From assembly GCF_020360975.1 (NCBI RefSeq), contig NW_025408686.1, positions 372,001 to 436,000 on the forward strand: a DNA stretch of 64,000 nucleotides, read 5' to 3'. Positions 1 through 11,773 of the stretch are shown here, piece by piece. Each line of letters starts with the position of its first letter. Within the stretch, counting starts at the first letter, position 1. This DNA comes from Hirsutella rhossiliensis (lineage: Eukaryota; Ascomycota; Sordariomycetes; Hypocreales; Ophiocordycipitaceae). Under the pieces are notes generated by a model. The model was not told the origin of the DNA, did no database searches, and worked only from the letters and a program-made list of their open reading frames with translations. Position numbers and translations under genes: made by a program.

Positions 1-2560
1 TACCGCGAGTTTTCCTTATAGATATTCGAGGAGGAGTAAACTACTCTCTATATTATCTTTAGCTACTTTTATAACTATTATTATAGCTCTATAAAGTCTT
101 ATATTACTCTTTGCTTTCTTTAAGGTCTAGAATTTAGTGTTTTCTATACCTTAGGCTATATCTACGTATCTTATACTAAGTTTCTCGCTTAGTTAGGGAA
201 TAAAGTCGATTAGGTAATTTAAAGGGATCGGGATTCTTTTATATATAATTTCTCTAATAATTTTATCTATAAGTCTATCGAACTTCTTATCTAGATCTAC
301 TCTATATCTATAGTATATAGGGATAATCTTTAGGCTAGTTTTTACTATTCTTATTATCTCGATTTCTTTTATATCCTCTTTAACTCTTTATCTTTTCCCT
401 TTATAGGCATTAATCCTTATTATAGTTATATAGATTATCTAATTATATATATCGCTTTATTATATATTATCTATAATTATAATAATTAATATCCTTCTTA
501 CTTCTTTTCTTATATCGCTTACTTTTAGATTCCTTAGCTTTTACTTATATAGGCTTTTATATCTCTAGAACTAGTCTAGGAAACCGGATTCTCTTTTACT
601 AGTAGCTTAATTTAAGTAAGATAGTATAACTATAGCTTTAACCTATTTTATAAGTAGTAATATAAAGGAGTCTAGCTATATATTTACTTAGTATATAATA
701 AGCCTTTAAATATATATACTTATTTAAGAAAACCTATTAGTAAGTACTAAGGGAATTACGCTTTTATTATCTTTTCTTTTAAGGTAAAGAGTCCTATTTA
801 CTACTTTATATATTATAAATCCGATCTTATAGTCCTAAGAGTATACCTTATACTTTTTAAGGTAGTATCCTTCTTTACTATAATAGAAGTATTTCCTAGG
901 CTAGTTAAAAGTATTAATCTAAAACTATATATATTAATTAGATAGGTAGTAAAATCTAATAGTATTTACGCTACCTCTTTATTTACGACTTAAAGAGTAG
1001 CCTTTACTACTAATATATCTTTATTCCTTATTAAGCTAGTTAAATATCTATTCTTACTAGTAAGTAAGGTTAATCTTTATATCTTTAAAGGCTTTTATTA
1101 GGTCTAAGATCTCCTTTATAGGCTATCTAGGTTTCTTATCTATTTTCTTTAGCTCTTTAAGAAGTTTTTCTTTGCCCTTATTAGATTCGGCTTCCTTTAT
1201 TACTTTATTAATTTCCTTAAAGAGCTAGTCTTTCTTTAGGTTCTTAAGCTTTTAATTATAGACTTTAGATACTATATCTTATCGCTTAACGTCCTAGCGA
1301 GGTGCTAAATAGTTATTAATTATATAGATAAGGCTTTTATATAAGAGTTTCGAGATAACTTTAGATATCTTCCTATTTCTCTTTATAATATTAATAATAA
1401 GCTCTTTTAGTATTATATAGTAGATAAAGTATAACTAGACTATAGATTCTTCCTAGCTATTAGGTTATACTTTACGCTATAGGTATAAGTAGAGACTAAG
1501 CTATTCTATAACTTCCGTAATAGTCTTAAGCTTTTTAGTATTATAATAGTCTAAGCGGTTATTAGTAGTTTCTAGTTATTTAATATTATATATATAGTAG
1601 TATTAAAGGAGTTTTTTCTTTGCTTCTTTCTAGGTAAGTCTATCTATAAGAATTTTAATAGTAAGGGCTTATATAGAGGAGATATAGACTTTAAGCTAGT
1701 CTATTTTATCCTTATTATAGATATAGTTAACGTATATCTCTTATTCGAACTTTTTAAGGAATTTAGTTACGTTTTTACTATTAAATTTATTAATAGGTAG
1801 GAGTTATAGTTAGTAGAGTCTTCCTATAAAGTTATCTTAGCTTTTAATAAGTATATCTTTAAGTCTATTAGTAATCTTATTAATATCTACCTTAATTTTC
1901 TTTATATCGCTAGTAGTAGGATTTAATAGTCCCTTTTAATAGCTAGCGTTTCTAAATATAATATACCTATAGATTACGAGGTTATAAAATTTAGAGTTAG
2001 AGTTTTCGGAGTTAAAGGATATCTTATTATAACTATCTTATTACTTACTTTCTTATTTATTAATAGGAGGTAGTCGTTCTCTATAAGCTACCGCATAGAG
2101 GAGAGCTAAGGTTAAGGTTATTAGGGTATCCCTTATTAGTACCTATATTAATATTATTAGTATATATATAAGTAAGAGATCTTAATAGGGTTCTAAAACG
2201 GTCTAGATTACGCTATTATCGTTATTTATATCTTTTAAAGTATTATATAAGGATCGTAGTTTCTTAACTAAGTCCTTAGTATTAGGGGTTATAGTACTAA
2301 TAATAGGAGCTTAGGGTTTTTTAGTATTAGCTTATTACTTTTCCTTTACTACTAGTAAAGGCATTATTTAATTATTTATTTCCCGGTAAGTCTATCGCTT
2401 TATTAGGTCCCTAACTCTAGCTATTAAGGTAGTTACTGCTTTAATTATTAAATCCCTAGATTTTATTTTTTTCTAAATAGTACCGTCGTCCTCTAGGTAT
2501 TCTTAGCTTTATAAAGCTACTTGTCGCTATATAAATAGAACGGAATAACGATTTTACGCC
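1..2560 (-). pseudogene. G1 gag relic (copy a)
   Basis: Read on the minus strand with TAA/TAG passed over, this gives a long gag-like frame. A nucleocapsid CCHC knuckle lies around 846-890, but each metal-binding position now reads Tyr (pattern Y-F-Y-Y, then Y, then Y), as expected if TGC/TGT and CAC/CAT became TAC/TAT through CpA-directed RIP. The upstream part is the leader and matrix/capsid-like region, without motifs I can name. The 3' end (protease side) lies outside the window. The family call is inferred from synteny with copy c. Confidence 0.6.
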
Positions 2561-2572
2561 CTAGAGACTAGT

Positions 2573-2950
2573 TTTAACGGGGACGAGGGTATATACCTAA
2601 AGCACGCGTAGTATATAGCTAAGGATTAGCAGAGTAATTAACTACGTAATTATCTAATTATTTAGCCTATATATAGCTCTAAGGGCTTTAGGTTATAAAT
2701 ATAAGTCTTAGAGATTTCTTTACTTTATGCCTCTTTATTTCTACTAGAGTCGCGTAACTAGCGGTATTTACTTTAAAAGGGAAAAATAAAAATTTAAATT
2801 AACTATAATTAAGGAAGATACCTAATTAGATAATTAAGGTCTTTATAACGCCTTTAAGTATACTTAGAAGAAAGTTAGAAGGGGGGGGGGCTAGGGGTCT
2901 TATCCCTTTAATAGGCTAATATCTATAGGGGTATAATCTTACCTATTAAA
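2573..2950 (-). repeat. G1 LTR (5' LTR of copy a)
   Basis: This segment of about 378 bp recurs at 34549-34928, 53114-53492 and, inverted, at 30362-30737. The ends are an inverted pair, tttaacgg...ccgttaaa. A run of ten G at 2881-2890 marks the same place as G-rich tracts in the other copies. Flanking ct (2951-2952) and the neighbouring G2 DNA show where the element stops. Exact termini are uncertain by a few bases because RIP has erased the usual TG/CA ends. Confidence 0.85.
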
Positions 2951-2952
2951 CT

Positions 2953-4330
2953 AACGACTTAATATATTAGAAAATCCTAAAATAAATAAAAGAATATAAA
3001 GTACTAAATAGATATAATATAGAATATTTAAAAGTTCTAATATATAAAAATAAAATCTAGATACTACTAGAATTATAAGATAAAGTTATATAAGATATAT
3101 ATAAATATTTAATATATAGATACTAAGGAACCTAAAGGATAATAGAACGGATTAAACGATAATATAACTTCTTATAGCTTAAGGAAGTAGTATAATAAGT
3201 TATTAAAGAATACGAACTTTACGTATAAAGTAAAGCTAAACGATATAAACTATATAGAGAATTATAACCGCTATTAGTACTAAAGAAACTATAGGATTTA
3301 ATAGCTTTTAAATATATTATAAAGCTACTACCGTTAAAAAAACCTATAACTAACGTTAAGTATAATAGTATATTCGTTATTACTAATAGATTAATAAAGT
3401 ATAGATACTTTTTACTATATAAAGAAGTAAGTAATATAAAAGAACTAGTATATATATTCCTATAAACTATTATTAGTAATTATAGACTACTAAACGAGAT
3501 TATCTTTAATAAAGGAAGTACGTTTATAGCTAAGTTTTAGTAAGCTTTTATAGTATAATTAGGGACGAAATATAACCCTAGTATAGCTTATTACCTATAA
3601 ATAGATAGATAAATAGAATAACTTAACTAAACGCTTAAATAATATTTACGATACTATATTAGCTATAAATAAAACGATTAAGTTAAATAGCTATTAATAG
3701 CGTAACTAGCTTATAATAGCTTAGTTACGGAAATAACTAAGCTCTTACTAGTATACGCTAATTATAGATATAACCTAGAAGTATTTAAGGTTACTTAATA
3801 AAAACTATAAGTAGAACGAGCGATACTATAAGTAGATTAGCTATAAAAATTATATAAAGAAATATAATAAGAACTTTAATTTATTAGAGAACGAATATCT
3901 ACTTACTATAATTAGAAAAAATTATAGGGACTAATCTTTTAAGAGGGAGATATAGTCTACCTTATATAATAAAATATTAAAATAAAATAACTAAGTAATA
4001 AATTAGATTTTAAGAAACTTAAACCGTTTAAGGTTAAGAAAACTATTTTAAAAGTTAACTATAAACTTTCGCTACTAATAATAATATAGATATACCCGAT
4101 ATTTTATATCTTATTATTAGAACTAGCGCTATAAAACGCTAAATTATAGGAAAAAATCGAAGTTAATAATAATTAAAAATATAAAGCCGAATAAATACTA
4201 GATATAAGAGAATAAGGTTAATAATAAGAATACCTTATTAAGTAGAAGGGATATAGACTAAAGGAAAATACCTAGGAACTACTTAAGTACTTAACTTACT
4301 ATAGTTCTTTACTTTAATAGTTCTACTAGT
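2953..4330 (+). pseudogene. G2 pol relic: integrase and chromodomain
   Basis: Reading through TAA/TAG in one frame gives a recognisable Gypsy integrase. A block from about 3375 begins ITNRLIKYRYFL. A degraded form of the HPQTDGQTERLNQ block follows near 3585-3630 (now YYLQIDRQIEQLNQ). Around 4200-4300 comes a chromodomain of the form YLIKQKGYRLKENTQE, matching the YLVKWKGY..EENTWE core of chromoviral integrase C-termini. The second catalytic Asp of the DDE core looks changed to Asn. Chromodomain elements are known to target heterochromatin, which fits the setting. There is no intact frame. Confidence 0.75.
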
Positions 4331-5040
4331 AAAATCTACCCTAGGTATCGTAAAATCGCTTAATAAACTAATAGTATTCTAATTAATTATATTAAATCTA
4401 CCTATAAACTAAATATCGACTACCGCTTTAGATTCTTAGCGCTTAGCCTCGTTAAGGTTATCTAAGGAACGAAGGCCCCGATAGACTATCTTAGTACCCT
4501 TTATCTTTAGCTAGCGCTTTTAACGGTAAAGCCGCGCTAAACGAGCTAAGGCTTTATTTAGATCGGCTTAAGCTTTTAATATTCGCTCCTTAGTAATTTC
4601 TTCTTCTTTATCTAATCGATTAGACTCTAGATTTATTTAGGATACTAGGAAACACGTTAGCTATAAATAATAGGTAAGATAACGAAGTTGCCTATAAGAG
4701 CTAATCGCTATGCCCGATATATTATAGGAACGACCCCGCTATATATATTTAGTATACTTAGAAGATTTCTCTAGTATTTTATAGCGAAAGCTATATAACG
4801 AATAGAAAGAATATAGTATAACGTTAAAACTAAAACGATTAATAGACTTAGCTAAATAAATACGCTTAAAGGTCTTATAAGAACGATCCTTTAATATACG
4901 ACTAAATATACTATTAGTAGTATATCCTAAGGGATAGAAAGGACGAAACGGGGAATATATATACGCGCGATAAGGGTATATTTATATACGGCGGCTAAGG
5001 TAGTAGTAAGTCTTATAGATAAGACTAAAAGGAAGGGAGA
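4330..5040 (+). other. G2 3' untranslated region
   Basis: There is no recognisable coding sequence here. The stretch lies between the chromodomain and the 3' LTR and is repeated in inverted form at about 10236-10970. It is slightly less AT-rich than its surroundings in places (around 4470-4560 and 4940-5000) because CpG is retained. It ends in the purine tract aaaaggaagggaga, the expected polypurine tract position just before the LTR. Confidence 0.5.
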
Positions 5041-5520
5041 TATTATATTACGACTACGGTTAGCGGGCTATAGGAGAGCCGGCTATATTTACGTAATAAG
5101 GCAGCTTAGAATAATAGTTAGGATAAGAAGTTATATAGGCCTAGCTTACCTAGAGCGTATATAAGCTAAGTAAGCCTTATATAAATAGATTACTACTTAG
5201 AGTATAGCTTATAAGTAAGCTATAGTAAGCTACGAAGGGGATTACGGCTAGGACCGTAATCTAAGGATAGTCTCTATAGGTATATATAGCTACCTACTTT
5301 TACTCCTTTAGATAGATAGCTCTCTAGCTTTTAATATAGATCTTTATTATAATTCTATCTCTAATTTTAATTACCTAGTTATAGTCTACGGTCTACGACC
5401 TCTAACTTATTACTAATATAATATACTTATTATTACTTAGACCACGCCCTATTATATCTACTAATATAAACCCCTTAATAGGTTTATCCCTTAAGAATAA
5501 TACCGGTCGTTATAATAAAG
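5041..5520 (+). repeat. G2 3' LTR (plus copy)
   Basis: This starts right after a polypurine tract with tattatattacg (ancestrally probably TGTTATGTTACG) and is repeated, inverted, at about 9760-10235. The end is set by loss of similarity to the inverted copy and is uncertain by roughly 20 bases. Confidence 0.6.
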
Positions 5521-5529
5521 GTACTTTAA

Positions 5530-8370
5530 AAGCTATAAGAGGTAAGCTTAATACTAAACCTAAGGAAGTATAACTTTATAATAAAGAAGGTTAAGTACCT
5601 AAGCTTTATTATATAAGTAAGGGGTAAGGTTTAATATAATTTAAAGAAGATCTAGGTAATATAAATATAGTAGGTACCTTAGAACGTAAGAGGAGTCTAG
5701 AGCTTCCTTAGCTTTATAAACTACTATAAAGCCTTTATACTACTTTATATAAAGGTATCGGTATACTTAAACGGCCTTTATAAGAAAGGCGCGATCTTTA
5801 AGTAAATAGATAAGTACTAAGCGGCGTTTAACTTTATTTAAAACGCTTTTTATAACGCCTTAATACTATAACTCTATAACTTAAAGAGAGAAATATACTT
5901 AGAGGTAGACTATTTTAAATATATAATAAGGGGGGCGCTAATATAAGTAGGGCTAGATAGTATATAATACTTAGTAGGATTCTTCTTAAAAAGACTAAAC
6001 CTAGTAAAGTATAACTACTTAATCTATAATAAAGAGATACTTATAATTATATAGTACTTAGACTTTTAAGGAGTAGTACTCTAAAATATACCTACCTTTA
6101 TAGTACTAACTAACTATAATAACCTAAGGTACTTTATAATAAAGAAAAAGTTAAATAAAAGATAAAGCTAATAGGTAATAAAGCTTATATCCTATAACTT
6201 TATACTAGAGTTCTAGCTAAGAAGGCTAGTAGCGGTACTTAACGCGCTATCCCGCTATAAGTAAGATCGGCTAGTAGGCGAAATAAATAAAAGGGAGATA
6301 GGGCGGGTAGTCTAGATAATTCTAGAGACCGTATACTTATAGGGCCGCTTAGTCCTTACTAAGGGCCGATATACCGACTTACTAAGACGCTTAACTTAAG
6401 ATAGGGCGGTAGTAGCGGCGCTATAAGTAGGTAAAGGAAGGGTAAGCGTAATAGTATATATTAGTAGAGCGAGGGGGCCTGCTAAACGACCTAAGGAAGA
6501 GGCGAATAAAGGTAATAACTAACTAAAACTTAACTTAAACTTAGGCCGAGATATACCCTAGGAATAGGCTAACGTTATACTAGTATTTAATAACTAAGAG
6601 CTATAAGAAAAATAGATAAAGGCGTTAAAGAAAGATAAAGAATACTAAGCGGTATTTTAAGTAGTATATAAAAGGGAGAGATCGCTAGTATTAAAATAGT
6701 AACTAAAGGTATAGCTAAGTAAATATATAATCGATATTAAAAGATAGTTATACTTTTAAGAGAGGCTATAAGTACTAAGGAGGCTAAAGTATAGTAAAGG
6801 AGAAGGGGCTAAGGAATAAGATATACTTTAAGTATAAATAGCTTAGCGGATATATAACTTAATAGTAGTAAGATACTTAAAAAGAAAAGGGACCCTAGCG
6901 ATACTAGCCTAAGAATTCTTCTAGCCTAGCTAGTTAGTAATAATAAGGTAGCTTATCGCTAACTATAGACTATATAAGAGGGGGTATATATAAAAGTAAC
7001 TTTAAAAGAGACTCTTTAAGCCCTTACTACCGCTATCTTAACTATTTATATACTTATTAATAGACTTTATAGTTAAACTACCGCTAACTAAGATAAAGGG
7101 TATAAAGTACTTTTAAGTAATTATAGACTAGCTAATAAAGGTAGTAACGCTTAAAGTAATACTAATAATAAGGGTAGTAGTATATATAATAAGGTTTTTT
7201 TAGGCTTACTTTTACTTTTATAAGATACTAAGGTCGATTATATTAAATAAAGGGATAAACTAAATAAGAAGCTTTTAAAAGGAGTTTTATAAATAAATAG
7301 GAGTATAAAGGTAGTTAAGTTTAGTATACTACCTATAAATAAATAAGTTAACTAAGCGCGCGAACTAAGAAGTATAAGTATACCTTTAAGTATATATTTA
7401 CTATAGCTAGGATAACTAAGAAGTATAGCTACTATATATATAAGCTATACTAAATAACTATATAGCGTTAATAATAAGTATAAGCTTATTTTTTATAATA
7501 TATAAATATTATATCGAGCTAGTTTAAATAGTAAGGGTAGAGGGGCCGCTAGCGCTAAAAGTAAGAGGGGTAAGGGAGCTTACTTAAAGGATAAGAGAGG
7601 TAACCGACTTCCTATAAACCGCTATTATCGCGGCGTAAGTAAGATAAAAGGAAATAGTAAACTAAAAGAGAGCCCTTATAGAGAGGTTTAAAGTAGGCGA
7701 TAAGGTATAAGTAGATATAGCTAAATATATAACTAACTAGCTATATAAGAAGCTTAACTAGCTATACTAAAAGTATATTATAATAAAGGTATAAGCCTAT
7801 ATATAGTTAAGCTTAATATACTAAGAAGGGTATATAGGAGGCTCTATATAGAATTTCTCTAGTAAGTAATAAAGAACCTACTACCTAGATAAGTAGTTAA
7901 AGACTACTTACTATTATTAGTAATTAAGGAGGATAATAAGCCTAAGTATATTATTAAAGAGATCTAGTAAGTATAGTAGAAGTAAAGGGGGAGGGGTAGA
8001 TAGCGATAAGTGCTTATAAAATAATAAAGGTATATAAACCTATTATAGTACTTACTAAATAACTTCTAAGAGACGGAAGCTTTAAAGGGATTTAAGAGAT
8101 AATAAGGAAACGTAAAAAAGAATAATAAAGAAGGGGCGAGAAAAAGGGACTAAGAAGAGGGCGGAAGATAAAGAAAGGGAAATAAAGGATAAAAAGGGGA
8201 GAAAGAGAAGAAGGTAAGAGTTAAAGGACGCTTACTAAGAAATAAGGAAAGGATAAAAAAGAACTATAGTACTAAAAGGAAATAAGAAAAGATAAATAAG
8301 GGATAAATATAAAATAAATAGTAATAAAAGATAGATAAGGATAAGGATAAGGGTAGGATATAATAAGATA
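5530..8370 (+). pseudogene. Ty3/Gypsy G3 pol relic: RT C-terminus, RNase H, integrase, chromo-like tail
   Basis: One plus-strand frame, broken by many TAA/TAG, covers the later part of a Gypsy polyprotein. It starts just downstream of where the reverse transcriptase YxDD would be, with KKVKYLSFII and then GVQSFLSFINYYKAFI (about 5590-5740). RNase H follows and ends in NALSR (about 6238; DALSR in the family, Asp to Asn). The integrase core begins LLIDFIVKLP (about 7054) and continues to about 7600. A C-terminal basic, chromo-like region ending QVRQK follows, then a Lys/Arg-rich purine tract (8090-8370). The second integrase Asp reads Asn and the final Glu reads Lys, both non-catalytic. No LTR of its own was found, so it is a truncated insertion between two inverted G2 ends. 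Confidence 0.8.
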
Positions 8371-9760
8371 AGATATAAATATAATAGGATATACTAAGGA
8401 TACTAACTTAATTTTAACTAACTATAAACGCCCTTTAACTACTACTTAATTACTTAAAGATATTAAGGTACGTTTAGGCTTAGCGTATAAATATAATAGC
8501 GCGGGTAAGCTTAGTATACTAAAACGATAGTTAAAGATAAATAGTAAGATAAAGTTAAAGGGAAAATAAAGTATATATATAAAGGTCGCTTTAATAGTTA
8601 TTAAATATCCTTTAAGATATATAGTCTTAAAGGGCGTTAATAGCGGCGATTATATCCTTAGTATACTACTGTTATATTACTATCTTATTAAATAAAGTTA
8701 AGGGAGAGTAATAAATAAGGAGGTAGTATAATTTAATATAAGTATAGGTAAAGTAGTTATAAGTATAAAATAATACTTAATTCTAGTAAGTACTATATTA
8801 TATCTTAACGTTTAATAATATTATTTAGCTTATATAAGCGAAATAAAGTAGCTACTATATAATAGTACTATAGGTCGCGCTATACTTACTAAGAGATATA
8901 AGTAAACGTATTAACTAGTATAAGGGCGGTAAAGTATAGTCGCTTAGTATACTAAGAGGCAGGGTACCGATATATAAAGTAAAGAAGCTAGTAAGTATAT
9001 AATAGCTTATAATAGTTATAATATAGCGCGGCGCGGCGATAGAAGTTAAGTAAAGTAAGGGCGCGCGTATAAAAGGAGTAAAGCTTAAAAGAGGAAAAAA
9101 AAAGGAAAAAGAAGAAGGGAAAAAAGAAAGGTATTTATATATAGTAGGGTATATATATAGTTAGTAAGGTATAGGGGTATATATATAAAAGAGGGAGGAA
9201 TAAGGCGGAATAAGTATATAAAAGGGCGGTATATAAAGGGATAGGGTAAGTATAAAGTAAAAGGAAGTAACTATACGCGCTAAGGAAAAAAAGGAGGGCA
9301 ATAATAAAAAGGTAGTAAGAGAGAAATAAGAATATTACTAATAAGAAAGGGAAAGTAAAGGTAGTATTATAGGCTATACTTATAAAAGGCTAAGGTTATA
9401 CTATAATAACTATATTAAAGTTAAGCTAAAGTAAACTTATATATAGGTAGGGCTCGACTTAAACTTAGGCTAAATAGTACTTAAATATAAGTCGAGCTAA
9501 GGACTAAGGAAGATAAATAACTATTATAACTAAAATAGAGTTTTCCTCCTTTCTCCTTAACTTTAAATAAATAATTATTCGGCCCTATACTATTATATTA
9601 AGTATATACTAGCCCTTAATAGATATTTATCTTATAAAAGGGCGGTAATCTTATTACTACTATATAGTATATACTTATAAAGCTTTTAAAAATATATTAT
9701 TTACTTATAGCTTTATACTACCTTTATTAACTAGCTTATATACTTATTATAGTTAGTAGG
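8370..9760. other. Unassigned RIP-decayed DNA
   Basis: No frame on either strand gave a motif I recognise. The plus strand is purine-rich, especially 9070-9360, and TA-rich throughout. A perfect 9-bp inverted repeat, gctcgactt (9452-9460) and aagtcgagc (9489-9497), is the only discrete structure I can point to. It may be the 3' noncoding end of G3 or another element too decayed to name. Confidence 0.4.
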
Positions 9761-10235
9761 TATATATAATAACTAGTATTACTCTTAAGAGATAAACCTA
9801 TTAAAGGGTTTATATTAATAGATATAATAGGTCGTAGTCTAAGTAATAATAAGTATATTATATTAGTAATAAGTTAAAGGCTATAAACTATAAACTATAA
9901 CTAAGTAATTAAGTAATTAAAATTAAAGATAAGATTATAATAAAGATTATAGTAATTATATTAAAAGTTAGAGAGCTATTTATTTAAAGGAGTAAAAGTA
10001 AGTAGCTATATATACCTATAAAGACTATCTTTAGATTATAGGCCTAGCTATAATCCTTAATATTAAATTATATAAAGCTTAGTAATCTTATTAATCTTAG
10101 ATTACTTAGATCTTTATAATCCCTTTAATCCTATATTTATTAAATAGCTAAACTAACTATTTATTTAATAAACTATATTAAGTTCTTAACGTAGTTAACT
10201 ATTAATAGCTTAATAGCTATAGTTATAATATAATA
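9760..10235 (-). repeat. G2 3' LTR (inverted copy)
   Basis: This is the reverse complement of 5041-5520 with many C-to-T and G-to-A differences. The right end is set by the adjoining pyrimidine-rich purine-tract complement; the left end is approximate. Confidence 0.55.
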
Positions 10236-11278
10236 TCTCCCTTTCTTTTAATCTTATTTATAAGACTTACTATAGCTACCTTAGCTATTATATATAAATA
10301 TACTTTTATTACGTTATATATAAGTATATCGTTCTTTATTTCCTTATCTTTTTAAGATATACTATTAATAGTATATTTAGTTATATACTAAAAAATCGTT
10401 CTTAAAATGCCTTTAAGCGTAGTACTCTTACTAAATATATTAACTTAAGTAAAGATCCTATTAATATACTATATACTTAATACCTTAAAGTAAAAAAGAT
10501 AAATTATTAAATAGCTAAAAATTCTTTATACTATAATAATTATATTACTAGTAGTTATCCCTATTATAATAGTATTTTAATAGCTTCTTCTTATAGGTAT
10601 CTTTTAAATTTTTCTATATATAGTAGCTAATATATTTCTTTTAGTAACTAAATTATTAGTAGATTAGTATAAGCTATATTTTAAGGAGTAAGAAGCTAGG
10701 GAAGCCTTATTAAAGCTTTAAGTATAGCTTATAAACCTTTAGTTATAGATATCTATTACTATTAATTATTTAGCTTCTATTTAAAAGATTTAGAATTATA
10801 TAAAGGAAAAGAGTTTTAAGATATCTTATTATAATATTTAAAAAGTAAATACTAAGGATAGCGTTTTACCTATACTTAATATATATAAGTATTAAGTAGT
10901 AAATAACTTATAATCGTTAAGTATTCTTAATAAAGTAAATTAGTTTTTATTTAGTATTAGTAAGGAGTTTATAGATCTTAGTCTTTTAATCCCTTTTAAA
11001 CTATTTAGTAAAATTATTAAAGTAAAGAGCTATAGTAAGATAAGTACTTAAGTAGTTCCTAGGTATTTTTATATAGTTTATATCCCTTTTACTTAATAAG
11101 GTACTCTTATTACTAACCTTATTTTCTTATATTTAGTATTTATTTTACTTTATACTCTTAATTATTATTAACTTTAAATTTTTCCTATAGTTTAGCGTTT
11201 TATAGCGTTAGTTTTAATAATAAGATATAAAATATTAAGTATATCTATATTATTATTAGTAGTAAAAGTTTATATTTA

Positions 11279-11283
11279 ACTTT
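11279..11283 (+). repeat. Target site duplication of Copia copy 1 (left)
   Basis: The 5-bp acttt is repeated exactly at 17424-17428. The unoccupied site is seen in the G2 plus copy at 4051-4055 (aaagt on that strand). Confidence 0.9.
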
Positions 11284-11759
11284 TATCGCGAAGCGTGGCC
11301 TGATTTCGCAGTTCTCGGAGATATCCCTTGGCACGAGGGACCTAGGAAGCTGAAAAACAGGTTTTGAGGAAGGAGCTAAAAGGAGGTGCAGAAAGGAGGG
11401 TAGGGGCAAGAGGGGAAGTAGAAGTGGCGATGGCTTCCTATAGAGGTGGCGAGAGATAAGACGGATGTGCCGGCAACGGCTAGAAAGGAGGGGAAAAACC
11501 GGCAAAAAGCTCGGTAGTTGAAGGGACATTAGTGGCTTCTTTAAGCAGGATCTTCTTTGTCAATTGAGATGCTAGAAGGGTATAAAGAGGGGCGTTAGAT
11601 AGAGGAAAGAAGGACAATCAAGGCAATACAACAATCACTCCCCTACCTTTATTGCTGCCCCCGCAAGAATCAAATCCCTCTGCCCTGCCTGTCCGACCCC
11701 TTACTTCCAATTTCACCTTCGTGCATTTTCATGCACTTCTTGCATCTCTCTTCGCGAGA
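11284..11759 (+). repeat. 5' LTR of Copia copy 1
   Basis: The LTR is 476 bp. It begins tatcgcgaag (TGTCGCGAAG in the 3' LTR; the G-to-A is RIP-like) and ends cttcgcgaga, so the termini form an inverted repeat TCGCGAAG/CTTCGCGA. It is nearly identical to 16952-17423, apart from 3-bp and 2-bp length differences and a handful of CpA/TpG to TpA changes. Recent insertion is the simplest reading. Confidence 0.93.
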
Positions 11760-11773
11760 GTTATGAGCCCGGG
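11760..11773 (+). promoter_or_regulatory. Primer-binding site, initiator tRNA-Met anticodon-loop type
   Basis: GTTATGAGCCCGGG begins at the base after the LTR. Its first 11 bases are the reverse complement of the GGGCTCATAAC anticodon stem-loop of eukaryotic initiator tRNA-Met, not of a tRNA 3' end. Drosophila copia and yeast Ty5 are known to prime from such an internally cleaved half-tRNA. The same 14 bases occur in the TRIM at 63638-63651. A short hairpin (aggaat-aga-attcct, 11774-11788) follows directly. Confidence 0.8.

Larger units (their letters stand above)
1..2950 (-). mobile_element. Ty3/Gypsy element G1, copy a (5' part, RIPped)
   Basis: The segment matches, in the same orientation, 44190-46148 joined to 52505-53492 of the complete copy c. 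It is therefore the 5' LTR plus gag end of the same family, cut off by the window start. Going leftwards it reads 5' LTR, leader, gag. CA and TG are nearly absent, so it cannot be expressed. At 1958-1962 it carries the uninterrupted version (ataat) of the site that Copia copy 4 occupies in copy c, so it serves as an empty-site control. Homology is seen directly; naming the superfamily rests on the reverse transcriptase seen in copy c. Confidence 0.85.
2951..5520 (+). mobile_element. Ty3/Gypsy chromovirus G2, 3' part, plus copy
   Basis: This holds the 3' half of a chromodomain Gypsy element: integrase, chromodomain, a 3' untranslated stretch (4330-5040), a purine tract (about 5028-5040) and a 3' LTR. 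The 5' half is missing at the junction with the G1 LTR. An inverted copy of 3838-5520 lies at 9760-11283 plus 17424-17645. Decay is extreme: I saw no CA or TG in 3001-3600. The orientation follows the reading direction of the integrase and chromodomain. Confidence 0.8.
9760..11283 (-). mobile_element. G2 chromovirus 3' end, inverted copy (first part)
   Basis: This is the reverse complement of about 4050-5520: LTR at 9760-10235, purine tract rc tctccctttctttt, untranslated stretch, then the chromodomain region up to 11283. The chromodomain is visible on the minus strand around 11030-11130. Copia copy 1 interrupts it after 11283, and it resumes at 17424. It is more decayed than the plus copy: most remaining CpG of the plus copy read TA here. 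Confidence 0.8.

Noticed and set aside
2881..2890. Poly-G run as a G-quadruplex element
   Set aside because: A single run with only short neighbours; it is an LTR feature that varies in length between copies.
9452..9497. 9-bp inverted repeat as a terminator or mobile-element end
   Set aside because: No matching terminal repeat, target duplication or T-run was found, so it stays an isolated inverted repeat.
11245..11529. Antisense open frame over the Copia 5' LTR, and a similar one at 16922-17281
   Set aside because: Both are reverse readings of LTR sequence; low-complexity Leu/Pro content and no homologue recognised.
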